Assembly (NCBI RefSeq): GCF_037055355.1
Contig: NZ_CP146350.1
Location: 6,967,001 to 7,031,000 of the forward strand
Direction of reading: 5' to 3'
Origin: Streptomyces sp. DG1A-41
Lineage (GTDB): Bacteria; Actinomycetota; Actinomycetes; Streptomycetales; Streptomycetaceae
DNA: 64,000 nucleotides
Shown here piece by piece: positions 1-9,423 of the stretch. How positions within the stretch are numbered: position 1 is the stretch's first letter; every line of letters begins with the position of its first letter. The notes under the pieces were generated by a model. It was not told where the DNA came from, searched no databases, and saw nothing but the letters and a program-made list of their open reading frames with translations. The position numbers were made by a program, and so were the translations under genes.

Positions 1-303
1 GACCTCGTGGCCGGCGTGGTGTTCACGGTCACGATCGAGGCGGCCCTGCGCTCGCTCGAACGCGGCTGGGACCGGTCGGGAATCCAGCTGGTCACCTACG
101 GAGTGGCGGTCTTCACCGCGCTGTTGCTCTCCTACCGCTATCTGCCGATGGAGATGGCCGAGCGTCCGTGGCTGTTCGGACCGCTGCTCATTCTGGCGAT
201 GTCCTCGGTGATCTACGGCTACGTACGGACCACCGGTCAGTGGGAAACGAAGGCCGTGCCGGCGCGGCAGTCGCAACCCGATCCCGAACTGGTCAGCGGG
301 TGA
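1..303 (+). CDS. Membrane protein, C-terminal part (5' end outside window)
   Basis: The frame is open from the first base to a TGA at 301-303, so the true start lies upstream. About 100 codons are visible. Three hydrophobic stretches (near VAGVVFTVTIEAAL, IQLVTYGVAVFTALLLSY and LFGPLLILAMSSVIYGY) suggest an integral membrane protein with a polar C-terminal tail. No catalytic motif is visible and I do not recognise the family. Its last 11 bases overlap the end of the convergent gene at 293-667. Confidence 0.6.
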   Translation, partial: DLVAGVVFTVTIEAALRSLERGWDRSGIQLVTYGVAVFTALLLSYRYLPMEMAERPWLFGPLLILAMSSVIYGYVRTTGQWETKAVPARQSQPDPELVSG

Positions 304-667
304 GCAGGACCGTCAGAGCGCTCACTCCGCCCGCGCAGGCGAGGACGGCACAGGCGCAGGCGGCGTGGCGGCGGAGCAGGGTGTGCCGGAGGGCGGCGTA
401 GCGGCTCTCGTACTCCTGTCGCAGCTCCTCGGCCCGCCGGACCGTGCTGTGCAGCAGCTGGCGTGTGACGTCGAGGCGCCGGCGGATGTAGTGGCCGGTG
501 AGTTCCTCTGCTTGGGTGATGGTCAGCCACGGCATCCGTGCGCAGAGGTCTTCGGCCTCGCGACGTGCCTGGTCGCGATGGGCGTGCGCGAGGAGGTAGC
601 CCTCCGCCTCGTCGGCCAGCGCGTGCCGCTGGTCGTCGTGAGGCGCCTCGTGACCGCCGCGTCTCAC
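293..667 (-). CDS. Small tail-anchored protein coupled to ctaD
   Basis: A 124-codon gene starting with GTG at 667, whose GTGA overlaps the ctaD stop, so it is probably translationally coupled to ctaD. The N-terminal 95 residues are highly charged and helical (many Arg, Glu and His; a stretch around [20 protein letters not shown]). The end is a hydrophobic segment ([20 protein letters not shown]) followed by Thr-Arg, as in a C-terminal membrane anchor. I do not recognise the family. Position suggests an accessory role at the oxidase in the membrane, which is inference only. Confidence 0.65.
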   Translation of the reverse strand: MRRGGHEAPHDDQRHALADEAEGYLLAHAHRDQARREAEDLCARMPWLTITQAEELTGHYIRRRLDVTRQLLHSTVRRAEELRQEYESRYAALRHTLLRRHAACACAVLACAGGVSALTVLLTR

Positions 668-2376
668 GGCCGTTCGCCCTTGTGCCCGTCGGCCTCGACG
701 ACATCGCGTTTGCCGGTGTTCTCCGCCTCGTCCAGCTGGGCCACGTCGGGATGGTGCAGGTCGAAGGCGGGGGATTCGGAGCGGATGCGCGGCAGGGTGA
801 GGAAGTTGTGCCGCGGGGGCGGACACGAGGTCGCCCACTCCAGGGAACGCCCGTACCCCCACGGGTCGTCGACCTCGACCCGCTTGCCCTCCTGGGCGGT
901 CTTCCACACGTTGTACAGGAACGGCAGAGTGGACAGGCCCAGCAGGAACGCGCCGATCGACGAGAGGGTGTTGAGCGCGGTGAAACCGTCCGCGGCGAGG
1001 TAGTCGGCGTAGCGGCGGGGCATGCCTTCGGCACCCAGCCAGTGCTGCACCAGGAACGTGGTGTGGAAGCCCACGAAGAGCGTCCAGAAGTGGATCTTCT
1101 CGAGGCGTTCGTCCAGCATCGTGCCGGTCATCTTCGGCCACCAGAAGCTGAAGCCGCCGAACATCGCGAACACGATCGTGCCGAAGAGCACGTAGTGGAA
1201 GTGCGCGATCACGAAGTAGGAGTCGGTCACGTGCCAGTCCAGGGGCGGCGAGCCGAGGATGACGCCGGTCAGACCGCCGAAGAGGAACGTGACCAGGAAG
1301 CCGGCCGCCCACAGCATCGGCGGCTCGAAGGACAGCGAGCCCTTCCACATGGTGCCGATCCAGTTGAAGAACTTCACCCCCGTCGGCACGGCGATCAGAT
1401 ACGTCATGAAGGAGAAGAACGGCAACAGCACCGCCCCGGTGGCGAACATGTGGTGCGCCCACACCGTCACGGACAGCCCGGCGATGGCGATCGTGGCGCC
1501 GATCAGCCCCGTGTAACCGAAGATCGGCTTACGCGCGAACACGGGGATGATCTCGGTGATCACGCCGAAGAACGGCAGGGCCAGGATGTACACCTCGGGG
1601 TGGCCGAAGAACCAGAACAGATGCTGCCAGAGGACCGCGCCGCCGTTCTCCGCGTTGAACACCTGCGCCCCGAAGCGGCGGTCGGCCTCCAGCACCAGCA
1701 GCGCGGCGGCCAGCACCGGGAACGCCAGCAGCACCAGCACCGAGGTGAGCAGCACGTTCCAGGTGAAGATCGGCATCCGGAACATGGTCATGCCGGGGGC
1801 GCGCATGCAGATGATCGTGGTGATGAAGTTGACGGAGCCGAGGATGGTGCCGAACCCGGACAGCGCCAGGCCCATGATCCACAGGTCCCCGCCGACCTGG
1901 GGGGTGCGCTCCCCGCCGCTGAGCGGGGTGTAGGCGGTCCAGCCGAAGTCGGCGGCGCCCTGGGGGGTGAGCAGGCTGCCGAGCACGATCAGACCGCCGA
2001 AGAGGAACAGCCAGTACGAGAGCATGTTCAGCCGAGGGAATGCCACGTCCGGGGAGCCGATCTGCAACGGCATCACCGCGTTGGCGAACCCGGCGAACGT
2101 CGGCGTCGCGAACAGCAGCAGCATGATCGTGCCGTGCATGGTGAACGCCTGGTTGTACTGCTCGTTGGACAGCCACTGGATCCCCGGCCGGGCCAGCTCG
2201 GCCCGGATGGCCATCGCCAGCGCCCCGGCGATCAGGAAGAAGCCGAACGACGTGATCAGGTACAGGTGCCCGATCTTCTTGTGGTCCGTCGTCGTCAGCC
2301 AGGAGACGATCACCTGGCCCGGGCCGCGGCGCTCCGCCGCCGGTACCGGAGCGACCGGTTCGGTATGTGTCGCCAT
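664..2376 (-). CDS. ctaD: Cytochrome c oxidase subunit I (aa3-type)
   Basis: A 570-residue haem-copper oxidase catalytic subunit: reduces O2 to water using electrons from cytochrome c and pumps protons across the cytoplasmic membrane. Visible hallmarks are the haem ligand region [12 protein letters not shown], the CuB His/Tyr motif [12 protein letters not shown], the CuB pair in WAHHMF and the haem ligands in AHFHYVLFG, with about twelve hydrophobic helices and full family length. Start is ATG 2376, preceded by GAGGAG. No subunit II, III or IV gene lies beside it, so this looks like an extra, isolated copy of ctaD, the main operon being elsewhere (inference from Streptomyces norms). Confidence 0.95.
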   Translation of the reverse strand: MATHTEPVAPVPAAERRGPGQVIVSWLTTTDHKKIGHLYLITSFGFFLIAGALAMAIRAELARPGIQWLSNEQYNQAFTMHGTIMLLLFATPTFAGFANAVMPLQIGSPDVAFPRLNMLSYWLFLFGGLIVLGSLLTPQGAADFGWTAYTPLSGGERTPQVGGDLWIMGLALSGFGTILGSVNFITTIICMRAPGMTMFRMPIFTWNVLLTSVLVLLAFPVLAAALLVLEADRRFGAQVFNAENGGAVLWQHLFWFFGHPEVYILALPFFGVITEIIPVFARKPIFGYTGLIGATIAIAGLSVTVWAHHMFATGAVLLPFFSFMTYLIAVPTGVKFFNWIGTMWKGSLSFEPPMLWAAGFLVTFLFGGLTGVILGSPPLDWHVTDSYFVIAHFHYVLFGTIVFAMFGGFSFWWPKMTGTMLDERLEKIHFWTLFVGFHTTFLVQHWLGAEGMPRRYADYLAADGFTALNTLSSIGAFLLGLSTLPFLYNVWKTAQEGKRVEVDDPWGYGRSLEWATSCPPPRHNFLTLPRIRSESPAFDLHHPDVAQLDEAENTGKRDVVEADGHKGERP

Positions 2377-2417
2377 GGGGCTCCTCGATCGGCAGTGCGC
2401 GTCCAACTCCGCGGAAA

Positions 2418-3725
2418 CTAGTCCCGCTGAGGCGGCACAGCCGTCTGACGTGGGGCTTTTCTAGGCTGAACGGCCGAACGATCCATGCGAATGAGTGGCG
2501 TTCCGTCCACGCGGGGACGGCGTGCCAGCTTTTGGCCCCATGCCTGGCCCGGCGCTTCGATGTGACGGTGGGTCAGCAAAGACAGCGGCAGCAGCACGGC
2601 GAAGAAGGCGGCTTCGAGTACGGGATGGTCCTGCCGCCGCCGGCCGATCGTGTGGTCGAACACGGCGAGCAGCAGCGGATGCAGCAAGTAGACCGAGTAA
2701 CTGAGCGTTCCCAGTCCGATCATTGGGTGCGGTATCCGCCGGCGACGGCACGCCAGTCCGGCACCGAAGGTGAGTACGGCCAGCAGGAACGCCGTGATCC
2801 AGCCGCGCCGCGTGAAGTGGGAGCCGTCGCCGTACCCGTACGCACTGCCCACGGCACAGGCGGTCACGATTGCACCCGCGCGGGCCGCGCGTCGCCAGGT
2901 GCTCTGACCGTGCTCGGCCCGGTAGACGGCGGTGCCCAGGAACATCACGGCGAGGATCACCAGGCCCTCCCAGAGGGGAACCGTGCCGTTGAGCGGAACC
3001 AGGACGAGGGCCGCCACGCCGCCCAGCACGCCCCCGGCCACCCGGAGCACGGGTGACGCGGCGCTCGCACAGCAGATGGCGATCGCCATGGCGATCGAGG
3101 TGCACGCGACCAGCGGGCCGGTGCCGACCCTCTCCGAGAGGGCGGAGACCGGCAGTACGACCCCTGCCGCCACGCTCACTGCGGCGACCACGGCCAGCAA
3201 GACGGCGACCGCTGCCGACCGCTGGTGAAGGCGGACCGTGAAGAGAGCGACGACCAGCAGGTAGAAGGCCATCTCGTACGAGAGCGTCCACAGGACGAGC
3301 AGGAGATTGGGCGTCCCCAGCAACTCCTGGAGCATGGCGACGTGGGCGACGGCCACCGTGGCGGCGCTCAGCCCGCCGAAGTCAGGCAGCTCCGCGACGC
3401 CCAGGACACCGGCGACGAGGGCTGCCGCGACGACAGCCGCCCACAGGGGGTACACACGGAAGAACCGTCCGGTCCAGAACGCCCGGACGCACCCCCGGCG
3501 CTCCAGCGACGCGGGCACGATATAGCCGCTCACCAGGAAGAACACCATGATGCCGTAGCGGCTGGTGTTGAACTCCGGCATCAGCTCCCGCCGGAACTCC
3601 GGCATAAAGGTGTACGCCGAGTGGTCGAACACCACGACGAGTGCCGCGATGCCACGCAAGGCGTCCAGCCAGCCCAGCCGCGACGGACCGGCCGGCACGG
3701 CGGACCCGGGTAATCGTGACGTCAC
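2418..3725 (-). CDS. Acyltransferase 3 family membrane protein
   Basis: A 435-residue protein opening with the family signature [20 protein letters not shown], then [14 protein letters not shown] and a basic stretch RFFRVYPLW. About ten hydrophobic segments follow. Such enzymes transfer acyl groups to exopolysaccharides, glycans or lipids at the membrane; the substrate here cannot be told. Start is GTG 3725, overlapping the stop of the upstream fragment (GTGA), so it closes the sigma factor operon beginning at 5035. That placement suggests the sigma factor may control an envelope modification. Confidence 0.85.
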   Translation of the reverse strand: MTSRLPGSAVPAGPSRLGWLDALRGIAALVVVFDHSAYTFMPEFRRELMPEFNTSRYGIMVFFLVSGYIVPASLERRGCVRAFWTGRFFRVYPLWAAVVAAALVAGVLGVAELPDFGGLSAATVAVAHVAMLQELLGTPNLLLVLWTLSYEMAFYLLVVALFTVRLHQRSAAVAVLLAVVAAVSVAAGVVLPVSALSERVGTGPLVACTSIAMAIAICCASAASPVLRVAGGVLGGVAALVLVPLNGTVPLWEGLVILAVMFLGTAVYRAEHGQSTWRRAARAGAIVTACAVGSAYGYGDGSHFTRRGWITAFLLAVLTFGAGLACRRRRIPHPMIGLGTLSYSVYLLHPLLLAVFDHTIGRRRQDHPVLEAAFFAVLLPLSLLTHRHIEAPGQAWGQKLARRPRVDGTPLIRMDRSAVQPRKAPRQTAVPPQRD

Positions 3726-4000
3726 CGACGCCGACCGCTTCGGACGTCGGACAGGGAGACCTTCATCGGAACGCAGGGTTCGGCCTCGCTCTTGGTCGCG
3801 TAGAACTCGACCGCGCGGGGCTGGGAGGAGCCCCGGGTGTTCTCGAAGGCCAGCACGTTGCCCCGGCGCAGGGTGACGTCCCAGCCGGCCTTCACGGGGA
3901 TCAGGGGGCGGCCGTCAAGGATCAGGGGGCGGCCGTGTGCGTCGACCACCGGGGAGACTTTGCTGCGCTCACAGACGTCAGCCGGCGGGGAGCAGGTCAA
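3722..4000 (-). CDS. C-terminal half of split sigma-associated protein
   Basis: A 92-codon open frame from ATG 4000, overlapping the end of the 3978-4376 gene by 23 bases and the acyltransferase start by 4. It begins with PPADVCERSKVSPVVDAHG and ends in a region with GNVLAFENTRG and VEFYATKSEAEPC. The upstream protein ends IDLLPAG just where this frame reads PADVCER, so the two are most easily read as one former protein interrupted by a frame change near 3980. It may still be translated by coupling. Two Cys (CER and EPC) are present. Function unknown. Confidence 0.45.
   Translation of the reverse strand: MTCSPPADVCERSKVSPVVDAHGRPLILDGRPLIPVKAGWDVTLRRGNVLAFENTRGSSQPRAVEFYATKSEAEPCVPMKVSLSDVRSGRRR
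3898..3939. repeat. 21-bp tandem duplication
   Basis: Two adjacent 21-base copies, 3898-3918 and 3919-3939, share GGATCAGGGGGCGGCCGT and differ only in the last three bases. In the reverse strand gene this duplicates a seven-residue unit (GRPLILD / GRPLIPV). It looks like a recent in-frame slippage product inside the 3722-4000 frame. Confidence 0.9.
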
Positions 4001-4376
4001 TGGTCACCTCGATGCCCCACGGGCGGACCTTGTCGGCGAGTTCCTGCTGGGCGGCGACACCGATGCTCTGCTCCTGCACGGTGAGCTTGACGCTGCCGTC
4101 TCCGACCGGCTCCACCGCGTACGCCTTCGAGCCGGCCGCCGAACCGGGCACGACCACCGCGGCGAGCCAGGCCACCGCACAGGCCGCCGCGACGACCGCG
4201 ATCCGCCGAGGAGCGAACGGAGCGAACGGAGCCAGCCGAGCGAGGAAACGGCCGAGGGAAGCCTTCGTCCCGCGCTCGCCCGTCCTGACGTCACCCGACC
4301 AGGTCTCGCCGCTCTCACGCAGCCGGATCTCCCTCTTCAGTTCGTCGAGAAGACGGTCCTCGAATGTCGTCCTCAT
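3978..4376 (-). CDS. Membrane-anchored partner of ECF sigma factor (anti-sigma-like)
   Basis: A 132-residue protein starting at ATG 4376, overlapping the sigma gene stop by ATGA. The N-terminus (FEDRLLDELKREIRLRE) is charged and cytoplasmic-like, followed by one membrane segment (RRIAVVAAACAVAWLAAVVV) and an outer domain (AYAVEPVGDGSVKLTVQEQ). Gene order and single-helix topology fit an anti-sigma or signal-sensing partner, but no zinc-finger HxxxCxxC motif is present. The outer domain stops abruptly at LLPAG; the missing part is probably the next frame, 3722-4000. Confidence 0.65.
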   Translation of the reverse strand: MRTTFEDRLLDELKREIRLRESGETWSGDVRTGERGTKASLGRFLARLAPFAPFAPRRIAVVAAACAVAWLAAVVVPGSAAGSKAYAVEPVGDGSVKLTVQEQSIGVAAQQELADKVRPWGIEVTIDLLPAG

Positions 4377-5035
4377 GCTCGGGCGCCTCCCCTTGCGACG
4401 TGCAACAGCGACGGGTCCGGGGTGCCCGCTCCCGTGGGACTCGTGGGCCTTGCCCGTGGTGGCGCGGGAGTGCTCTTCGGTGCCTTGACGTCCGCCTCTT
4501 CCCGCAGCGCCTTGCGCGCCCGGTGCAGCCGGACCCGGGCCGTGACCTGGCGGATGCCCAGTGCGGCCGCCGCCTCCGTGACCGTGAGCTGGTCGACCGC
4601 GATCAGCTCCATGACGGCCTGCTCGCCTTCGGGAAGAGCCGCCAGCGCGGCCAGGGCGCGCCGTCCCGGGCTCTCCGCGTCGAGCCTGTCCTCGATACGG
4701 GCGATGTCGTCGGCCTCCAGCAACCGCCGCCCGGAGAAACGCAGATCGCGTTCCGCCTCGCGGGCGACCCGGCGGCGCTCCGACGACACGACGTTGCGGG
4801 CGATGCCGTACAGCCACGCCGTCTCGCTGCCGAGGCGGGGCCGGTAGGAGTGGGCCGAGTCGAGGACGGCGAGGAAGATCTCCGCCGTCAGGTCGGCAGC
4901 GGTGTGCGGATCGTCGACGCGCCGGGCCACGAAACGCGTGACCGCGTCCACGTGGCGCCGGTAGAACTCCTCGAAGAGCCGAGGGTCACGTACCGCCGCG
5001 GCGGGCCCACCCCGTAACCGTTCCACGCCATCCAC
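4373..5035 (-). CDS. ECF-type RNA polymerase sigma factor
   Basis: A 220-residue sigma-70 family protein. Region 2 is visible at FYRRHVDAVTRFVARRV, DLTAEIFLAVL and AWLYGIARNVV; region 4 at LPEGEQAVMELIAVDQL and VTEAAAALGI followed by RVRLHRARKALRE. A Pro/Thr-rich tail follows. I chose GTG 5035 because AAGGAG sits 6 bases upstream; a GTG at 5104 is in frame but lacks a ribosome site. It heads an operon with the anti-sigma-like protein and acyltransferase, each overlapping by 4 to 23 bases. Target promoters are unknown. Confidence 0.88.
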   Translation of the reverse strand: MDGVERLRGGPAAAVRDPRLFEEFYRRHVDAVTRFVARRVDDPHTAADLTAEIFLAVLDSAHSYRPRLGSETAWLYGIARNVVSSERRRVAREAERDLRFSGRRLLEADDIARIEDRLDAESPGRRALAALAALPEGEQAVMELIAVDQLTVTEAAAALGIRQVTARVRLHRARKALREEADVKAPKSTPAPPRARPTSPTGAGTPDPSLLHVARGGARA

Positions 5036-5169
5036 GAACGACTCCTTCTCGTCGGAGGCTCCCCGGGTCCTCGTCGGAGGTTCACCGGAGTCCCGCAAAG
5101 GCACTTCACTTGTTCTTGGGCACGGGCGCGAGAAGCGTTACACGCCTGGCGGCCACGTACGCTCGCCTG

Positions 5170-5739
5170 ATGGACGGGAACATCACGCGGTTGACCGCCG
5201 CGGCCACGGCATCGGCCCCCGCTCTCCTTCTGCGTCCCTGGAATCCGGCCGACGCCGCGGACCTCGTCGACCTGTACCGGGACGGGGCCCTGCGCCGCTG
5301 GGCGAGTGCGGATGTGCACGACCGTGCCGGTGCGGCGCAGTGGGTCCAGGATCAGCAAGGCGGCTGGGAAGCAGGGCACCGTTTCGCGTTCGCCGTCTCG
5401 GAGGTTCGAGAGCATGCCGCCGAGGGGCGGTTGGTGGGGCACGTCGTCCTCAAGAACGTCGCCTCCGGCGCCTCGTCGGCGGAGGTCGGCTACTGGACCG
5501 CTGCGCATGCGCGCGGCCGGGGCGTCGCTCCCCGGGCCCTGAAGGCGCTGACGGACTGGGCCTTCGCGGCCTTCGCCGGCCACGGACTGACCCGTCTGGA
5601 GCTCCTGCACCAGGCGGACAACACGGCCTCGTGCCGCGTCGCGCAGAAGTGTGGTTATGAACTGTCCTCGCTCCTGCCGGCGGCGCCACCCGCGTTCCCC
5701 TTGGAGGGACATTCGCACGCCCGGGCACGCGACCTCTGA
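5170..5739 (+). CDS. GNAT family N-acetyltransferase (RimJ/RimL type)
   Basis: A 189-residue acetyl-CoA-dependent acyltransferase. It shows the N-terminal LLLRPWNPADAADLVDLY strand-helix, the central GHVVLKNV and SAEVGYWTAAHARGRGVAPRAL acetyl-CoA loop (split here for length), and the C-terminal LTRLELLHQADNTASCRVAQ and KCGY motif typical of RimJ/RimL-like enzymes. Start ATG 5170. It is divergent from the sigma operon with about 130 bases between them. Substrate (a protein N-terminus or small amine) cannot be told. Confidence 0.85.
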   Translation: MDGNITRLTAAATASAPALLLRPWNPADAADLVDLYRDGALRRWASADVHDRAGAAQWVQDQQGGWEAGHRFAFAVSEVREHAAEGRLVGHVVLKNVASGASSAEVGYWTAAHARGRGVAPRALKALTDWAFAAFAGHGLTRLELLHQADNTASCRVAQKCGYELSSLLPAAPPAFPLEGHSHARARDL

Positions 5740-5911
5740 ACATGCCGTGCGGGTGGACGGCGACGGTGCCCCCGTCGTCTTCCTGCACGGCTTCGGCTCC
5801 ACCGAGGAGGACTGCGCCGACATCGCCTTCCAGCCCGCGTTCGCCGGGCGGTCCCTCCTCGTCTGCGACGCGCCGGGCTGCGGAGAGACCACGTGCCCGG
5901 ACGTCCTGGGC
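5738..5911 (+). pseudogene. Alpha/beta hydrolase, N-terminal remnant
   Basis: Directly after the GNAT stop, a frame reads AVRVDGDGAPVVFLHGFGS followed by RSLLVCDAPGCGET, which is the opening of an alpha/beta hydrolase (oxyanion HGFG loop and the DAPGCGET strand-turn). Homology stops about 58 codons in, at 5908-5911, exactly where the inverted SMI1/DUF6461 pseudogene ends. The catalytic Ser, Asp and His regions are missing, so it is a truncated relic. Confidence 0.7.
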
Positions 5912-5912
5912 G

Positions 5913-7633
5913 TCACGCGCCGTCCAGGCCGGCGGCGAGTTCGTCGCCAGTGGAGGGAGACCCGCTGATCGAGGATCGTCGCCGGGGCGACCAGGAGGGG
6001 GAGTTGGAGGAACTCGCGCAGTGCGTGGGCCGCGTTGTCGCGTGCGATCCATGCGGTGAGGCCCTCGTGGGACACGGGGCGGTGTCGTCGTCCCGTAGCA
6101 GCTGCCGGGTCGCATGGACCTCCGCGGCCAGGGTGCGCATGCGCAGGCCCAGGGGACCGTCCTGGTCACAGTCGACGGGCAGGCCGCGGTGGATCCGGTC
6201 GAGGGCCGCGGCCACCTCCGGGTAGGTGTCGAGACGCGTCTTCGAGGCCGGGCACGACAGTTGGGCCACGATGGCGGTGCGCAGGCGCTGCGGCGGTGTG
6301 CGCTCCACGAGCCCGGCCAGATCCAAGTGCCGCACCTGCGAAGGGAATCCGCGGTCCCCCGTGGGAAGGTCGTCCAGGAGGGCCAGCAGCAGGGCACTGG
6401 TCTGCTCCGTCGGACCCTCCTCGTCCGGGGCGTAGGCGATGCCGAAGTCCTGTTTTCAGTACGGGAAGGAAGCGGGTGTACGCGGCGGTCGACCCGGGCC
6501 AGAGGTCCACACCGAGGCGCCGCGCCCATGGTCCGCCGGCGGCGTTGCTCCCCCGCGGCGACATGACGCGCCGGGTGTCGTCCTGCGGACACGGCACGCC
6601 GTCTTCGGCGAAGGTGAGGACGACCTCCGGGCCATGCCTGGTCAGGACCACCACGCGCGTGCCGGCGGACAGGGCGCGCAGTACCTCCGGCCGGGCGAAC
6701 TGCGCGGCGCCGCCCTCCAGCGTGGCGTACGCCCATCCGCCGGCCTCGCCCGCACGGACCAGGGGCCGGTGCGCGGCCCACGCGCACTCCGCCGCCCGCT
6801 GAGCCTGCCCGAGGTCGCGCGGCCGTACGGTGGCGGGGACCGCGCCGAGCCGGCGCAGCATCTCGGCCGGGGTCAGGCCGGAGGCGGACGACGTCCGGCT
6901 GGTCGGGCAGCGGTGCGGGACGCGGGCGGTTGGTGCGGACGAAGAAGAGCCGCTGCGCCCCTTCCTGCCGGGGTGGCGGCGGGGTGCTCCCGGCCGAGTT
7001 CGTGAAGACCGGGCGCTGGAGGGCGGGCGGGTCCCACTCCGGCTCGGCGAGCGCGGCGGCCTGTGCCAGCGGGGAGACCACGTCGGCGGGCACGGTCCGC
7101 TCCTCCTCCCACAGCAGCTTTCCGGCCACGGCGAGGGGGATGCGGCCGAGGAACGGGAGACCGCCCTCCACGGCGTCCGTGAGGTCGGCCAGAACATGAC
7201 GCAGTGACGGCCGGTGCGCGAAGGAGGCCATGTCCTCGTCGAAGCGGCGGCCCACCTGTCCGTAGCGGGGCCCGGGGCGGCGGGCGAGGAACAGGCCGTC
7301 CGAGGGCCGCCGGCCGATGCCCAGGGTGAGGGGCAGCCCGTCCTCACCCACCCCGAAGCTGTGGAGGAGGGTCGCGTTCCGCACGATGTCCGCGCCACCG
7401 CACAGAGGTCCGTAAAACGACAACTGAACAGCGTCTTCGTCCACTTCCACCCCGTCGTGGCACCGCAGCGAGGCCACCAGGTCCGGGTGGAACGTCACGC
7501 CGAGCGTGCGCTCCGCGTCCTCGATGCCGGCCTGCGGTGCGGGTGGGCGCAGGGTGGCGCGGGTGAGGGGAGCGTGCCGGGCCAGCCAGGCGTCGACGCG
7601 CGCCCAGGGCTCCTCGACGGCGGGGACGCTCAT
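5913..7633 (-). pseudogene. SMI1/KNR4-like plus DUF6461-like protein, multiply frameshifted
   Basis: Reading starts at ATG 7633 (SVPAVEEPWARVDAWLARH) with an SMI1/KNR4-like domain (IEDAERTLGVTFHPDLVASL, then CHDGVEVDEDAVQLSFYG). Near 6890 homology moves to a second frame with a DUF6461-like domain (LTPAEMLRRLGAVPATV, GTRVVVLTRHGPEVVLTFAE). At the TTTT run 6453-6456 it moves again (DFGIAYAPDEEGPTEQTSAL), near 6078 once more (SHEGLTAWIARDNAAHALRE), and near 5955 to a frame ending DELAAGLDGA. Joined, these give one plausible protein of about 570 residues. SMI1 proteins often act as toxin immunity proteins; that role here is inference. It is broken unless the sequence has errors. Confidence 0.7.
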
Positions 7634-7915
7634 GGCGGCGGACCCTACGCCGGGTCACTGACAGCGCCCCGGCCTCCCTGGTGCCGGAGCGTCCTGATCC
7701 CGCCGAATTTACGGACGTGGCGTACGGCTAGGTGAGCGACGACACGAGCGGCGCGAGAATGGTGAGAGCCTGGCGACGTCCGCGCGGCAGCTCTGGTGAA
7801 ACGATCCGCCGGACGCGCACCGCAGACAGACCCGCTCCACGGCCGGGCACGCTCCGCAGATGTGATCGCACCGTCTTCAGACCGGCACGCACGCGCCGGA
7901 ACGGAGGACTGACTC

Positions 7916-8977
7916 ATGGCCACCCCGCTCACCGCCGCCCGGCTCGTCGCCGCGCTGAAGGCCGAGGGCTGCGCCGTTCACGAGGTCGGCGGATGGCGCA
8001 CCAACAACCGTAATCACAAAGGCCCGTGGGGTCCCGTGCACGGTGTGATGATCCATCACACCGTCACCGGGCCCGGCACGGACGTCGTCGAGCTGATCTA
8101 CCACGGCCACAGCGCTCTGCCGGGTCCGCTCGCCACCGGATGCATCACCAAGGACGGCGTCGTCCACCTGACCGGCAACGGCCGGGCCAACCACGCCGGA
8201 GGCGGCGACGGTGACGTGCTCGACGCCGTCATCGGCGAGTCGTACGGCACGTACCCGCCCGCGACGCACGAGCACGACGGCTCGGCCGGCGCGGTCGACG
8301 GCAACGCCCGCTTCTACGGCTGGGAGTGCGAGAACAAGGGCGACGGCAAGGACCCGTGGCCGAATGTCCAGTACATCGCCATCGTCAAGGCCACCGCCGC
8401 GATCTGCCGCGCGCACGGCTGGGGCCCCAAGAGCGCGATAGGTCACCTGGAGTGGAGCGACCGGAAGGTCGACCCGCGCGGATTCGACATGGCCGACTTC
8501 CGCCGTGACGTCGCCGACGCCCTGGCCCTCCCGGCGGGCCTGTGGGAAGGAGAGGACCCCATGCCCCAGTACGTCAACCTCGGTATCGCCGGGGGGTACC
8601 GGCTCGCGCCCGGTGCCTGGGACTCGGTCGAGTTCACCACGGAGTGGGCCGACGAGACCGGCGACCACGCCACCGGCGGGAGCGTCTTCGCCCGTGGCCC
8701 GGCCCGCTTCAGCGGGAGCGTCAGCCTCCACATCGACGGGCTGCCGGCGGGCGCGGTCGTCCAGGCGCGCATGTCCGAGTACCAGGGGGACCAGCACCGC
8801 GCGGACCACCCGATCCACGAGATCGTCGGGACCGGCGGCGGCACCTTCGCGGTCATGCCCCTGACGAAGCGGCTCCCGTCGGGCCGGAGCATGCGGGTAC
8901 GGCTGCTGAACCAGGCCGCCGTCCCGGTCACCGTCGCGAGCGCGGTGCTGACCGTGCTGGTGTGGAAGGAGACCTGA
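7916..8977 (+). CDS. N-acetylmuramoyl-L-alanine amidase (endolysin-like)
   Basis: A 353-residue amidase_2/PGRP-type peptidoglycan hydrolase that cleaves the MurNAc-L-Ala bond. The zinc site is suggested by GVMIHHTVTGPG near residue 44, NHAGGGDGD near 85 and AIGHLEWSDRKVDPRGFD near 180. Residues about 215-353 form a beta-rich C-terminal domain (GYRLAPGAWDSVEF, SGSVSLHIDGLPAGAVV). There is no signal peptide, as in phage endolysins and their domesticated Streptomyces relatives. Start ATG 7916 with GGAGG upstream. No holin or phage structural gene is nearby. Confidence 0.88.
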   Translation: MATPLTAARLVAALKAEGCAVHEVGGWRTNNRNHKGPWGPVHGVMIHHTVTGPGTDVVELIYHGHSALPGPLATGCITKDGVVHLTGNGRANHAGGGDGDVLDAVIGESYGTYPPATHEHDGSAGAVDGNARFYGWECENKGDGKDPWPNVQYIAIVKATAAICRAHGWGPKSAIGHLEWSDRKVDPRGFDMADFRRDVADALALPAGLWEGEDPMPQYVNLGIAGGYRLAPGAWDSVEFTTEWADETGDHATGGSVFARGPARFSGSVSLHIDGLPAGAVVQARMSEYQGDQHRADHPIHEIVGTGGGTFAVMPLTKRLPSGRSMRVRLLNQAAVPVTVASAVLTVLVWKET

Positions 8978-9082
8978 CCCCGGCGCTCCAGCGGGCGGTC
9001 GGCAGACCGGGCTCCGCGCGGCGCGCGTTCCGTTCGCCGACGGCGTTTCTCCGCGCACAAGGTAGGCCGCCACGGTTCGGCC

Positions 9083-9372
9083 GTACGCTCCCGGCTCGAC
9101 CGGTGGGAGCCGGAGCTCAACAGCGCGGAACCGTGGCGCGTGACCGACACGACCTCTCCCCGCGCGATCGGCCTGTCCTGCGCCCGCCTCGTGCTCGCCG
9201 ACAAGACCGGCCTGCGGCGTACGGCGGCGCCCACGACGTGGGCATCACCTGGCCGCCCGACGGCACGCCGATCGTGCTGTCCGTCCTGACGACCCAGCCC
9301 GAGCAGGACGCACCGGCCGACGACGCGCTGGTGGCCAGGACGGCCGCGCTGCTGGCGGCGGAACTCGCCTAG
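9083..9372 (+). pseudogene. Class A beta-lactamase remnant
   Basis: One frame reads RSRLDRWEPELNSAEPW then TDTTSPRAIG, containing the class A EPELN (Glu166/Asn170) motif. It continues to LVLADKTG, the KTG box. Directly after, homology moves to another frame (AYGGAHDVGITWPPDGTPIV ... LLAAELA, stop at 9372). The N-terminal half with the SxxK and SDN motifs is missing, and about 40 residues between the TSPRAIG helix and KTG are deleted. It cannot be active. Confidence 0.8.
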
Positions 9373-9423
9373 CGCGGTCGTCAACGGCAGGCCGTAGGGC
9401 GGGGTGCCGGCGAACGGGCGGCG

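Noticed and set aside
538..2421. A long plus-strand frame opposite ctaD
   Set aside because: The opposite strand encodes an intact oxidase subunit I with all metal ligands; the plus frame is repetitive His/Arg/Glu text.
7916..8977. A prophage around the amidase
   Set aside because: No integrase, terminase, capsid, portal or tail genes and no att-like repeats are visible nearby.
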